Assembly: GCF_000003815.2 (NCBI RefSeq)
Contig: NC_049984.1
Location: forward strand, 16,606,684 to 16,670,683
Reading direction: 5' to 3'
Source: Branchiostoma floridae
Taxonomy: Eukaryota; Chordata; Leptocardii; Amphioxiformes; Branchiostomatidae
DNA: 64,000 bases
This document shows, one piece after another, positions 33,223 through 44,200 of the stretch (positions within the stretch are counted from its first letter, which is position 1; every line of letters begins with the position of its first letter). A model generated the notes under the pieces. That model did not search any database and was not told the origin of the DNA. It worked only from the letters and a program-made list of their open reading frames with translations. The translations under genes and the position numbers were made by a program.

Positions 33223-36200
33223 GTATGTTGCTGATAATTTCTGATAACGTAACAAGTTCCCACTGGGATATCAAAGAAGGGAATGTGTTTGGGGGGAAAA
33301 TATAGCATAATTAAACCTCCATTGTTTTTATTTACATGTCATAACTTTTATTGACGTTTCTATTCATTTTAGAAATATATCTACTTGACCTGTAACAACA
33401 ATAACTTAGTATATATGTTCAAATCTTTGCTGTGGTTTTATGTTTCCAGTTTCTGTGGTGACCTTGTAAATGTAATTTTGCCAGTTAATTAGGACTTATT
33501 CCAACCATTGCCAGCACTCCTTTTTTTCGCGAAATTAGGTCCCTGCATTTTACAATTACAGTTAACTGTTAGTTATGCTAAAATACCTGTAGTTGATAGG
33601 GGTTTCTCCATTGTTTCCTCCCAGGAAGCTGAAAGGAAGACTGCAGTAAACACTGAAGATGTGCCTGGGATCTACATTACTAACGTCACCCGCAGGATAC
33701 TGAATGAGGTACAGTCAACTGTCTATAGCGGCCACTCAAGGGACTGGAGAAATATGGCCACTATAGACAGGTGGCCACTATAGAGAAAGTGTTGATCAAT
33801 TGACCATGAGCAAGCTACACATGATTTCAGTTCCCACTAATCTTTCTCACCAAGTAACATTGTCTCAATCGGTAAATAAACCGACAAAGTCTTGCACTTT
33901 AATGCTCAAGGAATGCATACCTTTTGCTAAGGCCAAAATGACCCTGTCAGGAACTCCAAATCCTCGCAAACTACAATTTCAAACTCGGTGCAGGGTGACA
34001 TAAGGCTGCAGTATGGTTGCAATAGGCAGTGTTTTTGTATCAATGGGACCGGAAATCGTATGGCCTTGGCCACGTTGGACAGGTGGCCGCTAAGCCTACT
34101 TCTTAATCATTACAAATCCAAGGGACTGACAAAAAGTGGCCACTATGGCCAGGTGGCTGCTATGCAAAGGTGGCCGCTAATACAGGTTTGACTGTAATGT
34201 TAATGTTGTCATCCAGGTCAGAACAGATCAAACCTTGAATTTCAGTCCGGCCTTGTTAACAGTTGTGTTATATCTAAAGGTGAGTTATGAGTTATGCAAA
34301 ACAAAGATTGTGCTCATTCACTCAGCTGCGTTTTTTAAATGTTACAACATTTCTTTCTAGGTTCCAAAAGTGAAGGAGATTGGGAAAAGGAAGCGATCTG
34401 AAGACACCGCAGACGTGCCAGCAAAGAGTCTTACCCCTGTATACCTGCCGAGTCAGCAGACCCGATGGCAGGGCGCCTGTAACACACTGGAGCTCACCGA
34501 CGACCAGATGGCCAAGTTCCTACTGGACAGGCAAGTTTATATACTAGTTTATAGTATACTAGTATGTCAATGGTTAAGGTCCCTGAGACATAAACAAAAC
34601 ACAATCTTGACATGTAACAACCATGGTCTAGTCAAGAGCTGTTAACAAGTTAGGGCCTTCACCTATCACCCATACTACCAATGATGCATCTCGCTGCACA
34701 TGTGCAGTTTTGACCATGAGAAGGCTTATTAAAGTCATTCATGAGTTATTTCACTGCATTGAAAGTAGTTCAAAAATACATGTCTTACAACATACAAGCT
34801 TTATTGACACAACAAAAAGTACATAAACTTTTGTATGGTCAACAATAAACTACAACAACAAAAAAGAGAAAGGATACAGAATACATCTTACAATGGCTAG
34901 GATAGCAGACATGAGATTAAGAGGTCACAAGTTCCATTTCTGGCAGTATTGGACCAGATGTACTGTCTTTTGGAAAGACACATCTCTTGACTTTCCTCAC
35001 TCCATTTGTAAATGGGTACCTACATCAGTACATGTATATGCCTTTTAGTCATGTTTTGCAATATTGTCTGAGTTGACTTGACTCTTCCCCTAATAAAGAA
35101 TAAACCTCTGTGACCTCAGTGTATGGAGGTATTATTTCTGTGTTCCTGTTTCTTAGATTTTAGAACTCCTGTTCTCTCTATTGGTTATATATAACTGTTC
35201 ATTTTAGCACATAGCATCTTAATCTTTAGTTTACAAAGGTAGCCACTGGGCTACCAATTCTCTATTTGAGATTTGAGGATAGGCATCAGGGAGAAACAGT
35301 GAAATAGTATGAACTTCAAGATTGTTTGTGTTTTTCTTCACTGCAGATATTACAAGGGAGACAAGTCGGTTTCAGCCTTCACTGGCAGTCAGATTACCCA
35401 CAAGACACTGCTGCTAGACCGTGGGTTGCTGACTCTGTGGAACGACACCATGGACGCCAAGGGCTTCAGCAGCGATAAAGACTTCCTCTGGTTCCTACTT
35501 CTTGGGCCACAGAAGTCAGTCACAAACTGTGAAAGGTGTACTGTCAAAGATCGTGTGGCCTCTGATGAATGTGTACCAGTAAAGGTAGATTACATAGGGC
35601 CTGGTTGTGCAGTATCGTCAGATACCAGCCAAGACTTGAATGATGCTGCGAATCTTCCGCTGATTTTACAGCCACCAGCACAGAAGCCTGGTCTCACACA
35701 GAAGAAGAGCGTCACCGAAACTGTGATGACCAAACCAAAACCTGTGACTTTGATAAAATCCAACATGGAAGTAAAGAGCAATGAAGTACAAAAGCCCAGA
35801 CAAAAGAGGAAAAGAAAGAAAGTGCAAGAAGTAACAAAAGATGATCCAGTATTTCTTGAGAGTTCATACAAGGACAGCAGTAATGTTGTGTGCAATTATA
35901 CAGCTCCAACTCAACAGAGTGTTCTTAAAGTTGGAGGAACAGAGAAAACGTTGACATCTACTCAAACGCTTGACCTGGTGAGAGATCCTAGCGACACCCA
36001 CCCACCCAAGAGTACAAAGACCAGAAAGCAAGTACAACATGTATCAATACCAATGGACAAACCTGCCAAGAACTTGGATAGTTGTGAAAGCACTACAACA
36101 AGTTGTGATGAGGACTTGAAAGAGGAGCATGAACTAGAGATAGACCTAGATAACTGTCACCGTACTGTTACATCTCAGTTAAGTTCTGATACCGTCAACA

Positions 36201-36592
36201 ATCCAGAAGACAGATTTGAGAAGAAGATAGTCAGTGGTGACAACCATGTTCCGTCTTCTCAGCTAAGATGGGCTGCAGTAAAAATTAAGGTTGAGAAGGA
36301 AGATGGAGTTGAGAGAGACCAAAACACATCATCATTCCCTCACCCTGGCATTCACGTTAAGGAAGGATATAGAGTAGATCATGACAGTTGTGACATGAAT
36401 ACATTTCAGTCGAGTTGTGATACCGTGAACATCAAAGTTGAAAAGGAGGATGAACTAGAGGAGAGCTTTGGAAGTAACGGTGGCATGAATGCGTCCACTG
36501 ACTCAAGTTTTGATACAGGTGACATCCAGGAAGAGGAACTTGAGATGCATCTGAATATGGCAATCATGGCGACAGCAAAGCACCTGGGCTGA
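32830..36592 (+). CDS. THAP-domain protein, 4 exons, complete
   Basis: Probable sequence-specific DNA-binding nuclear protein. Exons 32830-33222, 33625-33708, 34361-34530 and 35347-36592, phases agreeing, 630 residues. The THAP zinc module is N-terminal: C4-x2-C7, then C67-x2-H70 (VCSRHF), with HNFP and the closing AVPTLF at 89-94. The spacing of 59 residues between the second and third zinc ligands is longer than the usual 35-53. Residues about 197-275 (LELTDDQMAKFLLDRYYKGD onward) form a second compact, helix-like block I cannot name. The tail is acidic and Ser/Thr-rich, with a basic cluster (KRKRKK) and two IKVEKED motifs near 528 and 578 that fit the SUMO consensus. There is no transposase domain, so it is not a P-element-type gene. 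The ATG has A at -3. Confidence 0.9.
33625..33708 (+). CDS. THAP protein exon 2
   Basis: 28 codons (EAERKTAVNTEDVPGIYITN and eight more), phase 0 on both sides. Its donor gtacag overlaps the edge of a MITE. Confidence 0.8.
33712..34194. mobile_element. MITE with CAGTCAA inverted ends filling THAP intron 2
   Basis: Left end CAGTCAACTGTCTATAGCGG and, inverted, right end CAGTCAAACCTGTATTAGCG; both continue into GCCAC. TA flanks both sides (33710-33711, 34195-34196). Internal ggccactatag/caggtggcc motifs recur. It is non-autonomous and Tc1/mariner-like by its TA target. A truncated relative is at 29190-29340. Confidence 0.85.
34361..34530 (+). CDS. THAP protein exon 3
   Basis: Encodes VPKVKEIGKRKRSED, a possible nuclear localisation signal, through MAKFLLDR. 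The inferred donor is AG|gcaagt, a GC-AG intron with an otherwise perfect consensus; the phase fits exon 4 (AG|A). Confidence 0.85.
34531..35346 (+). other. THAP protein intron 3
   Basis: 816 bp, AT-rich, with a GC donor. No repeat structure was recognised. Confidence 0.6.
35347..36592 (+). CDS. THAP protein exon 4: C-terminal half
   Basis: 415 codons including the end of the unnamed block (TLLLDRGLLTLWNDTM), the basic cluster and the acidic tail with IKVEKED twice. It ends KHLG then TGA. Confidence 0.92.
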
Positions 36593-39500
36593 AGTTGTGA
36601 TGAAATTCATAAAAAAAAGAAACAACAGAAGAACTTTAGTTATTGTAGAAGTGCCAATACCACAGTATCTTGTCATGATCATGGCCATTACACTGGTATG
36701 AGTGAGGAAGCTGAAGCACTGTATTTTGGTAATAGACTTGTCCCATAGCCCCAACATGTCCATCAGAACATAGAAAGTCAGAAAGTACATGAAAATACAA
36801 AAGTTTGATGGACATGCAGCCGGTCTCTCATTGGTTGAACTAGTAACTGCCATGCTATCATTGGTTGAACTGATAATTGTTATGGACAGTCAGGATCGGT
36901 CTGTTGTGATCCAACCAATACTTTGACTCAACAAGCCTGCGCCTCCTCTTTCAACCTCCTTGCCTGCGCTTAAGAACATTCCAACTACTGCTAACTTATT
37001 ATGTACAATGTATACAAGTCTATGGTAATATATTATGTGTGCCAATTGTTATAATTATGTTGTGTGTGTTTATTCTGTTTGTTGGATGGTTGGTTTATGG
37101 TTCTGATTTTAACAACTCCTGATTTCGACAAGTAAAGTTGAAGCAATGATGAAAGGGAGGGACCAGTGATTACTACTTGAGTTGTGCATACCCTCAATAG
37201 ATTTTTTGAAGTATTTTTAGTATTGATAACTTTTTTTCTTGAACAGATTTTGCTCAGAAAGGTCCAGTTTCTTTCTATGATGGACAAATGACTGAACATA
37301 TAGAGTATGGTATACCGAATAATAGATTATTTTTGTTCTTTGACTTTTGCACTGACTTTTTACATTAGTAGCCCTTTTTAGAAATATTTTATTTGCAATT
37401 TGCCCATTGTGCAGTTGCTTTGAATGATATACAGTATGGTCCAAAACGTGTTTTCGAAAACGTGTGTTTTTTTTAAACGGCCAAAAATTGATATGTGTCC
37501 AAGGATTTCTATAATTAAATCATCAGGCTAGTGCAGAACCACAACTTTTGGAAGAATGCCAGCAACAGTGAAACAGAAGTCTGGGAGGAGAAGGAACGTG
37601 TACATGTAAGTAAATGTAAGACTATTCATAGATGGGTTCAATGCCTTGGAAATGCATAGAATCCTGATGATAAATCCTACCAGTGGGATGAGATATTTGG
37701 ACACCGACATGTGCGGAGCCTGCTGCTATATCATATATGGAGGCAACTGAAAGCCATCTTGTTTCCAAGGCTACCATCAAGCGCCCCACCTTGACATTTT
37801 AGGTGCGACCTCATGCGGAATGCTTCTGAAGGACAGCTTTTAGTTTTACTCATGATCAAGACAAATACATTAAAGCAAGCCCAAGCGTTCCCATTTGAAC
37901 TGAAATGTTGACACCAAAAGTAAAGATTAGGATCAGTTATGACGTAAGTCAGTCTGTCTGTCTGTAACTTGCGTCAAAATTTTGGATCGTCGTGAAAAGC
38001 ATTTTTATATGAAATGTCAGCTCCACAGGTCGCATTTCTAGACAGCTAACATGGTCCCTTGCACGGAATAACGACAAAATGTGAACCGCTTTAAATTGCC
38101 AAGAGAGAATTTGTTGTAAATTCCTCGCAGACTTGATCGTCTTACGTGTGAACCCTACTGAAACGGGCTTTGGTTTTGCAGACACAGGTACCGTGAAGCC
38201 TTTCTTTAATTTCGTCCTCTACGCATACGATACATGGCATGGCGCAGTTTTTTATATCATTGATTATTAGTGGTTTATAGTCAAGCAACCTGTTCCAAAT
38301 ATGTTCAGAACTTGGAATAGACAGCTTCATCAATTCTCACTCGGAAGCAAACGCTCTATATTTCTATTTCTGTAATGTGAAACTTGTGATATTTAGAATC
38401 ATTCATCTTTTATAATCTGGAAGACAACCTAATAATATATAAAGAGGAAAAGTGTTTTTACAGTTGTTGCTCTTTTTTTTTTAATTCTAATGTTCTTTAA
38501 TTAGCTTCTTTTCGTGGCCTACGTTACATGCATCCTAAATAATACAAGTACAATGTATAATACTAACGTTACATGTATTATCTACGTTATTCTGCGTCGG
38601 GAACAATAACTACATAGTGTGCACAGGAAACACTACTAGTATCTCAATAAAAAAATGTTTACGTCAGCAAATTGACCCTGTAGATTCGCGCCATACACTC
38701 CATACGCGTGCCTTGTGAAGGTCGAATGGTGTGTGTCACAGTGTGTGTGACGTAGTTTATAGCCAACGAGGTTAGTCTAGCGTCGAATCATACGTCATTC
38801 TCTCAGCCTTGAATTGTGCTGACAGATATACTTAGCCTTTAGACTTCCACTTTTTTTATCGGGATAGGCGATACACTAGTACTGCACATACATGTACAGC
38901 ATTGAGTGCTATGCCGTATCTGTTACAAATCACAGTTTAAGTAGCTATAACACCGTATTAACCACTTTCACTGAGCTATCGTACATGGACCAACATTAGG
39001 TGTATGTATACGTACTTTTAAGGCCATGTTTATCTGATTACATGGATGACATCCACCCAGAAACTGATGGGAGCGTGCAAATTAAATGGTAAAAAACAGA
39101 CCCCTTCATCATAAAATCTAAGTGGTCAGGTACTAGTATACGTGTTCTTTATGAAGCAATCTGCGGCATATCTTTGCTCATATTATCAAATCAACATGGC
39201 CTAAATTTGGCGAAATATCTAAACATTGGATGTGTGTGACACTTCATTCATAGCTGAAATATTAGGCAAAATATAAAAGTATTATTCAAAAGACGGCAAA
39301 ACACACAAATCTTACAAACTCGTTCTTTATGTATGAAATTCGGTGATCTGATAAATCTTTGGTCGCTCATGGGTCGTAGGGTGGTCACAGCCTGAAGTGG
39401 AAATTTATGCAACACCGTTACCACCAGACGGCGATCACTCAGCAACCGTTCAGCGACTAACAATAACGCTTTCTTTCCGTAGTTAGAATATGATGCAATA

Positions 39501-40294
39501 GGTAAAATACGATTCTATTAAAGACAACAAAACACACAAAATGTTCTTGAAAAGCGCCCATAATTTATGAAATTCATTGAACGATCCGGATCCTACGATC
39601 TTATAGACGCTCAGTGGTTGGTCAGCGGTCATAGTCTCTACTACAAATACCTAGGTTCACACATACCTATTCATGGAATAGGTATAAAGACACACTAATT
39701 AACGTTACACTGCCAACGTTAGAAAATGCTCTCGTGCAACCCAGATCCAAGAAAAAACGGTGTTTTGATAGTGATAGACAGATAGTAGGGATCGATCAAT
39801 GGCCAACTGTGGTATGTTACCAAACGTACAATCGAAATCTCGGCCATGTCGGCTGACCTTTCTAACTATCGGATGTGACTTAAAGGTCCGGTTGTAGTAC
39901 AGTCATTATCTGGCACCTGTCGTGGCAAGAACCTAATCACTAGAGATCGTATTGTCCAATCCGGTGACCGGGAATTTGGAAGAAAAATCCCGACGCAGAG
40001 AGCACCATAGTTCAATGTAAAAGTAGAACTAAGTCACCTTGATAGTTTAATGCTTATGCCATTAAACGTTAACATTTCTCTCTGACTCTGTTTCAAAGTC
40101 TTTCGAAAAATGTGTGAAACCGTTCCTAGAACTTAAAATGTTAACCATATGACAGACAGACATAATGTATGTGTCTTCAACATGCCACGTACATGCATAT
40201 TCTTGTGCCAAAGTCCCCTTCCCTCGTACATCACATTGATCGTAGACGCGGTCTACGCAACAAGGATGTGGTACGATAATATGTGACTACATGC

Positions 40295-40479
40295 AATCTC
40301 CAAGCAGATGTTTGGAAAGGAAAGATCATAACGTTTTCTGATTGCCCCGGTTTACGTTACCTTAACACAACCCCGAGTCAGTCATAGTCAGAAATGCTGC
40401 AATCCATCGGTACTTTATTCTTTATGGGGCAGGTAGTCAAGAAGAAAGAATTGTTCCTCTAAACATCTGCTTGAAAATT
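40295..40479. mobile_element. MITE of the CTCCAAGCAGAT family
   Basis: Left end AATCTCCAAGCAGATGTTT and right end, inverted, AATTTTCAAGCAGATGTTT. No coding content. Confidence 0.65.
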
Positions 40480-41210
40480 GATGTCTCTGTTTTGTGTCAT
40501 CAGTTCCACAGCAATCACGCCCGACTGTAATCCAACCACAAACCTTCCCGTAGGGTCACGTAAGGACACCTCACGTGAAACAAGTGCAATCCTCTTTAAT
40601 TTGCATAATCTTGCTCACATCACCGGTACAGGTTACATGCTATTACACTCAAAAGGCATGCGAGTACAAAAGATGTACTTTGATACTGGCCTTTTGATAT
40701 CATGTAATATTTTCGATCCCATCTTTTTATGTTGACATTGGGTGTTAAGTCGATTGCATTTATATCTGTGCCCCCGACAGCGTTATAATTCAAGCAGTCA
40801 CGAGAAAGAAGTTGTATCTCTAAGAAATATATGTATTCTAGCTTCTACAATCAGAAACAATAGTGTAAGAACCGTGTCTATTCTATATCTGACGTCCTCT
40901 GATCGTTGAGTAACTCGATACGCGATGTTTTATGCATGGGCATCACAAGGTGTGTGAGTCTACGCCTGAAATATGTTGCACGTTAAACTTTACCCCTCTT
41001 CCCCTTCAACTGTTCAAATGTCTCTCCAAACCAACAGTTTTATTTCAATCGTTACCGTGCTGGTTTAAAAGACAGTATAACAGAGTGTGGCGTGCAGAGA
41101 AGAGGTTATTGTTGAGATGACGAGGTGTGAAGAGTCGACAGACAACACGGATGGGCGGGAGGAGGAGGAGGGAGGTGTCTGCTGTGTGCGCAGCCGCAGT
41201 CCGCCCCGCC

Positions 41211-41221
41211 GCGCCATCTTG
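41211..41221 (+). promoter_or_regulatory. YY1-type site
   Basis: GCGCCATCTTG matches the YY1 core (CCATCTT). It lies 35 bp before the proposed ATG, where YY1 sites are often found just downstream of start sites in CpG-island promoters. Confidence 0.5.
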
Positions 41222-41255
41222 TTCTGTTTGTTTGCTTGCTTGTTTGGTCCCCATC

Positions 41256-41295
41256 ATGTCTCGGCGCAAACAGGCTCTCCCCTTCAAGCTCCAGC
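41256..41295 (+). CDS. RREB1: RREB1 exon 1: MSRRKQ micro-exon
   Basis: Encodes [13 protein letters not shown], then gtaagt in phase 1, which matches the AG start of exon 2 (C|AG). MSRRKQ at the extreme N terminus is the NuRD-recruiting motif of SALL, FOG and BCL11 zinc-finger proteins. The ATG has A at -3 and sits in a CpG island. The link to RREB1 spans 16.7 kb and rests on phase, strand and motif type. Confidence 0.65.
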
Positions 41296-44200
41296 GTAAG
41301 TACACCTTCCCATTTTACACCTGTCTCCTCTCTAAGACCTCGATCTCCCTGTTTGAGTCACTTTTGTAGAGTTTGGTGGGAGTTTATAGGGGCTACATCA
41401 CTTGTAAAAACCCGGGCACCGGCTGCGATCGACATCTCCGGTGTTGTCGATCAAGTTATCCGGAGGAGCCGTCCCTCCTGACCCTTTTGTGCGGATGCAA
41501 GGCGTTTCCATGGCCCGCCCGCATCCCCACCGCGCGTCCTGGCGTTTACGACTCGGTAAACGTGTCTCAGACCGATGTACCAGCACGAATCGCGGTGTTA
41601 GGGCGCTCGGGGAAACTTTTCGGCGCGGAGATGGGGGCCCGGCTGGCTTCCTCCTTCTCCTTCCGGGATCCGGTGTTCGCATCCCCGATTCTCCCGGCGC
41701 GGTGTCTGGCGGTCCGACAGGGTCATTAAATATGCTGCACGTCTGCGGCGCGACACGGCAAAACTCCGGCACCATCAATCACTCCCCTGCCCTTGTCACG
41801 AATTTGGGAACATTTTCGGCAAGGTCGATTTCTTACGGGATGGAAAGAAACTCTCCATCTGTTAGGTTTTCAGAGGGGGGATCGGCGCCACCGGTCCCGG
41901 TAGCGGCCTGAGTTGGACATTGGCACTCCTGGCATTTTGGTCAAGGAGAAAAGTACGGGAGCAAACAACATGGCCACCAGATGCACCTAGATGTAATTTG
42001 TTTGCCCCCAGGAGATCTAGAATTAAAGACTAATGTCTCTTTCCTTCTGAGATGGCACAGTTTGAAGTGGTTGAAGGATCCCACCCCTGCTTGAGAGTAG
42101 TTTGAGTTGAGAGGTTGGAAAGCAAGGATGGGGTACACCTGGTGAAACAAGTGCCCCACTGGACAAACAAAAAAGAAAACTTGGCCAGCATCCAAAAACT
42201 CTGAATAGCACACCTTGTTGGGGCCTCCTCATTAAACCCTTTGTTGGGAGGGGGGATCTCGGCTGCATCACCTAATCTCATTTTGTCTCCTCTTACGATT
42301 TTCTCCGTAGGTGTGTGATTTTTGCTGGTCTTTTCTCACCAGCGGCTTTTATTTGTGCGGCTGGCAGTGGGAAGAAAAGGTGGGGGCGGTGCCAAGACTA
42401 GGCTCCGTCAACACCATCATTGTGTCATTTCAAACAGGAACCTTGCAAAAGGTAAACATGCACAGAGGCAGACTATTCCGCCATTCAGCCCACTGATGGG
42501 TAATTATTCAGGTTCAAGCTTTTCAGGCTGATTGATTTTTGCCTCCTCTATTTAGAATGGGGGACCCACTGACTGTATCATGTTTCCTGGGCACTGTGCT
42601 CCTTCCTCCATTTCCTGCCGAGCTTCTGTCCCCTCACCCAGTAACCAGTTGTCAGCAGTTCCCTTCTCTAGTGGTGGGTTTTTCACTGCCAGGTTTTCCA
42701 TCAGATGTGCCAAGAGATGCTGAAAGCCATACATCTATTTTATGACTTACTTATCGGGCCATATGTAAATGATGGCTAGATCTTAAGTCTACCTTCTGGT
42801 GGAATTTGACCTTCGCATGTCAAGGGCAGGCCAATGATATGTTGTCTCTTGTTGTAGAGTAGGGAGAAAAGAGACTGCCTCTCTTGTCTCTTCGAATGTA
42901 GATGAGGGCTGGAAACATCACAAATACTGTAGTCTTCTTGATTTCTACAAGAAGTGATTTGTTTTAGAAGATATGTTTCTTTTTGTCTGCACAGCTCAGG
43001 TATCTTTGTTGTGAAATGATCCATCCGTTTCTCAGGTGTTTTGGGTTGTACCTGCATACCTGTGCGCAGGGCCCCCAGACTCTAATCTCCAATCAGGATT
43101 GTGGCCCAGGTAGTGTTTCCACAACATCAGAAATATATCATGCCCCAACCTTAAAACTTATAGCATCTCCCTACACCAGACAATGTAAACACTGCACACA
43201 CACACATACGATCCAACCAATGAGAGCAAGCCACGGTGAAGAGGCTACAAGATGGCATCAGGTCAACTGTTCAAAACACTTCTCTTCATCCTCTTTGAAT
43301 TGTTCTTAGCTCTCTTGCAGTTTACATGATGCTGCGTGTCTGCCACATATTAATGTTATTGATTAATTGCAGGAGGTATCTTTGGTGGGATCAGGAATGT
43401 AGGCTGTTGCTAGGCAGCCCTGACCTCAGGTCTACTGTCTGTTATCTCTGGCTGGGAACAAAAGGCTGGTAGATTTCTACACTTTGGGGCAGATCCAAGT
43501 CAGTTCAGTGGACCACATCAGCATTCATACCAAACAATTCGAAGATTTTGCACCATAATGTATCAAAAATTTGTTGTGAAAATTTAAACCATAGAACTAG
43601 ACCCAAGAAGCGGTGGAGGAAAAATGACAGTCAGCCAAAGTTGCATCATCTCTGAGACCACATTTTCGTTCTGCAATGTTCTCTTTTACTATCAAAACCA
43701 AGGAGAAAATACCAAATGAGAACTGAAGTTGACCATTTTCATTTCCTCTTATAAATGGTTGGATTGGTCTTAATGTAGTATACAAAAGAAATATACAGAG
43801 TTGCAATGTTATAGGAGGCATACACACCCCATTATGTATCCTACATTCTTTAATAAGACTTTATAGTCCAGTTAATTCCAGTGAAGCTTTACAATTCAAT
43901 ATGGAATATGACTCCATAAATTCCAATGGCTTGGCTTGCTGTGGCAATTCCAAATAAGTGGAAATGAATATCCATTCTATGAAAATAGCAGCATTAATTA
44001 TACACTACAGAAATCCCATAAAAAGTCTACACATATTTTTCTAGTTATTAACCAGATCTACTTTTACAGTAAATGCAAAAGCATTCTCTAAGTCTAGAAT
44101 AACTTCATTGCATTTAGCTAAAATGAACCCCAGTAACTCTTGTTATTCCTCCTAATCCATTTAGTAGCTGCTAATGAGACATATGGGAGGCGTTAACGAG

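Larger units (their letters stand above)
36593..41255. other. Intergenic region, THAP gene to RREB1
   Basis: 4.7 kb without a supportable exon. One MITE (40295-40479) and the RREB1 proximal promoter at its right end. Both flanking genes are transcribed rightwards. Confidence 0.6.
41130..41900. promoter_or_regulatory. RREB1: CpG-rich promoter region of RREB1
   Basis: A clear rise in GC and CpG across the first exon and the start of intron 1, with CGCCGCGCC, TTTTCGGCGCGG and similar boxes. Such islands commonly mark start sites of widely expressed genes. Open frames inside it have no recognisable protein character. Confidence 0.55.

Noticed and set aside
41441-41911. 156-codon frame in the CpG island after RREB1 exon 1
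   Set aside because: Several overlapping frames on both strands are open because the DNA is GC-rich. There are no domain-like features, and exon 1 already joins exon 2 in phase.
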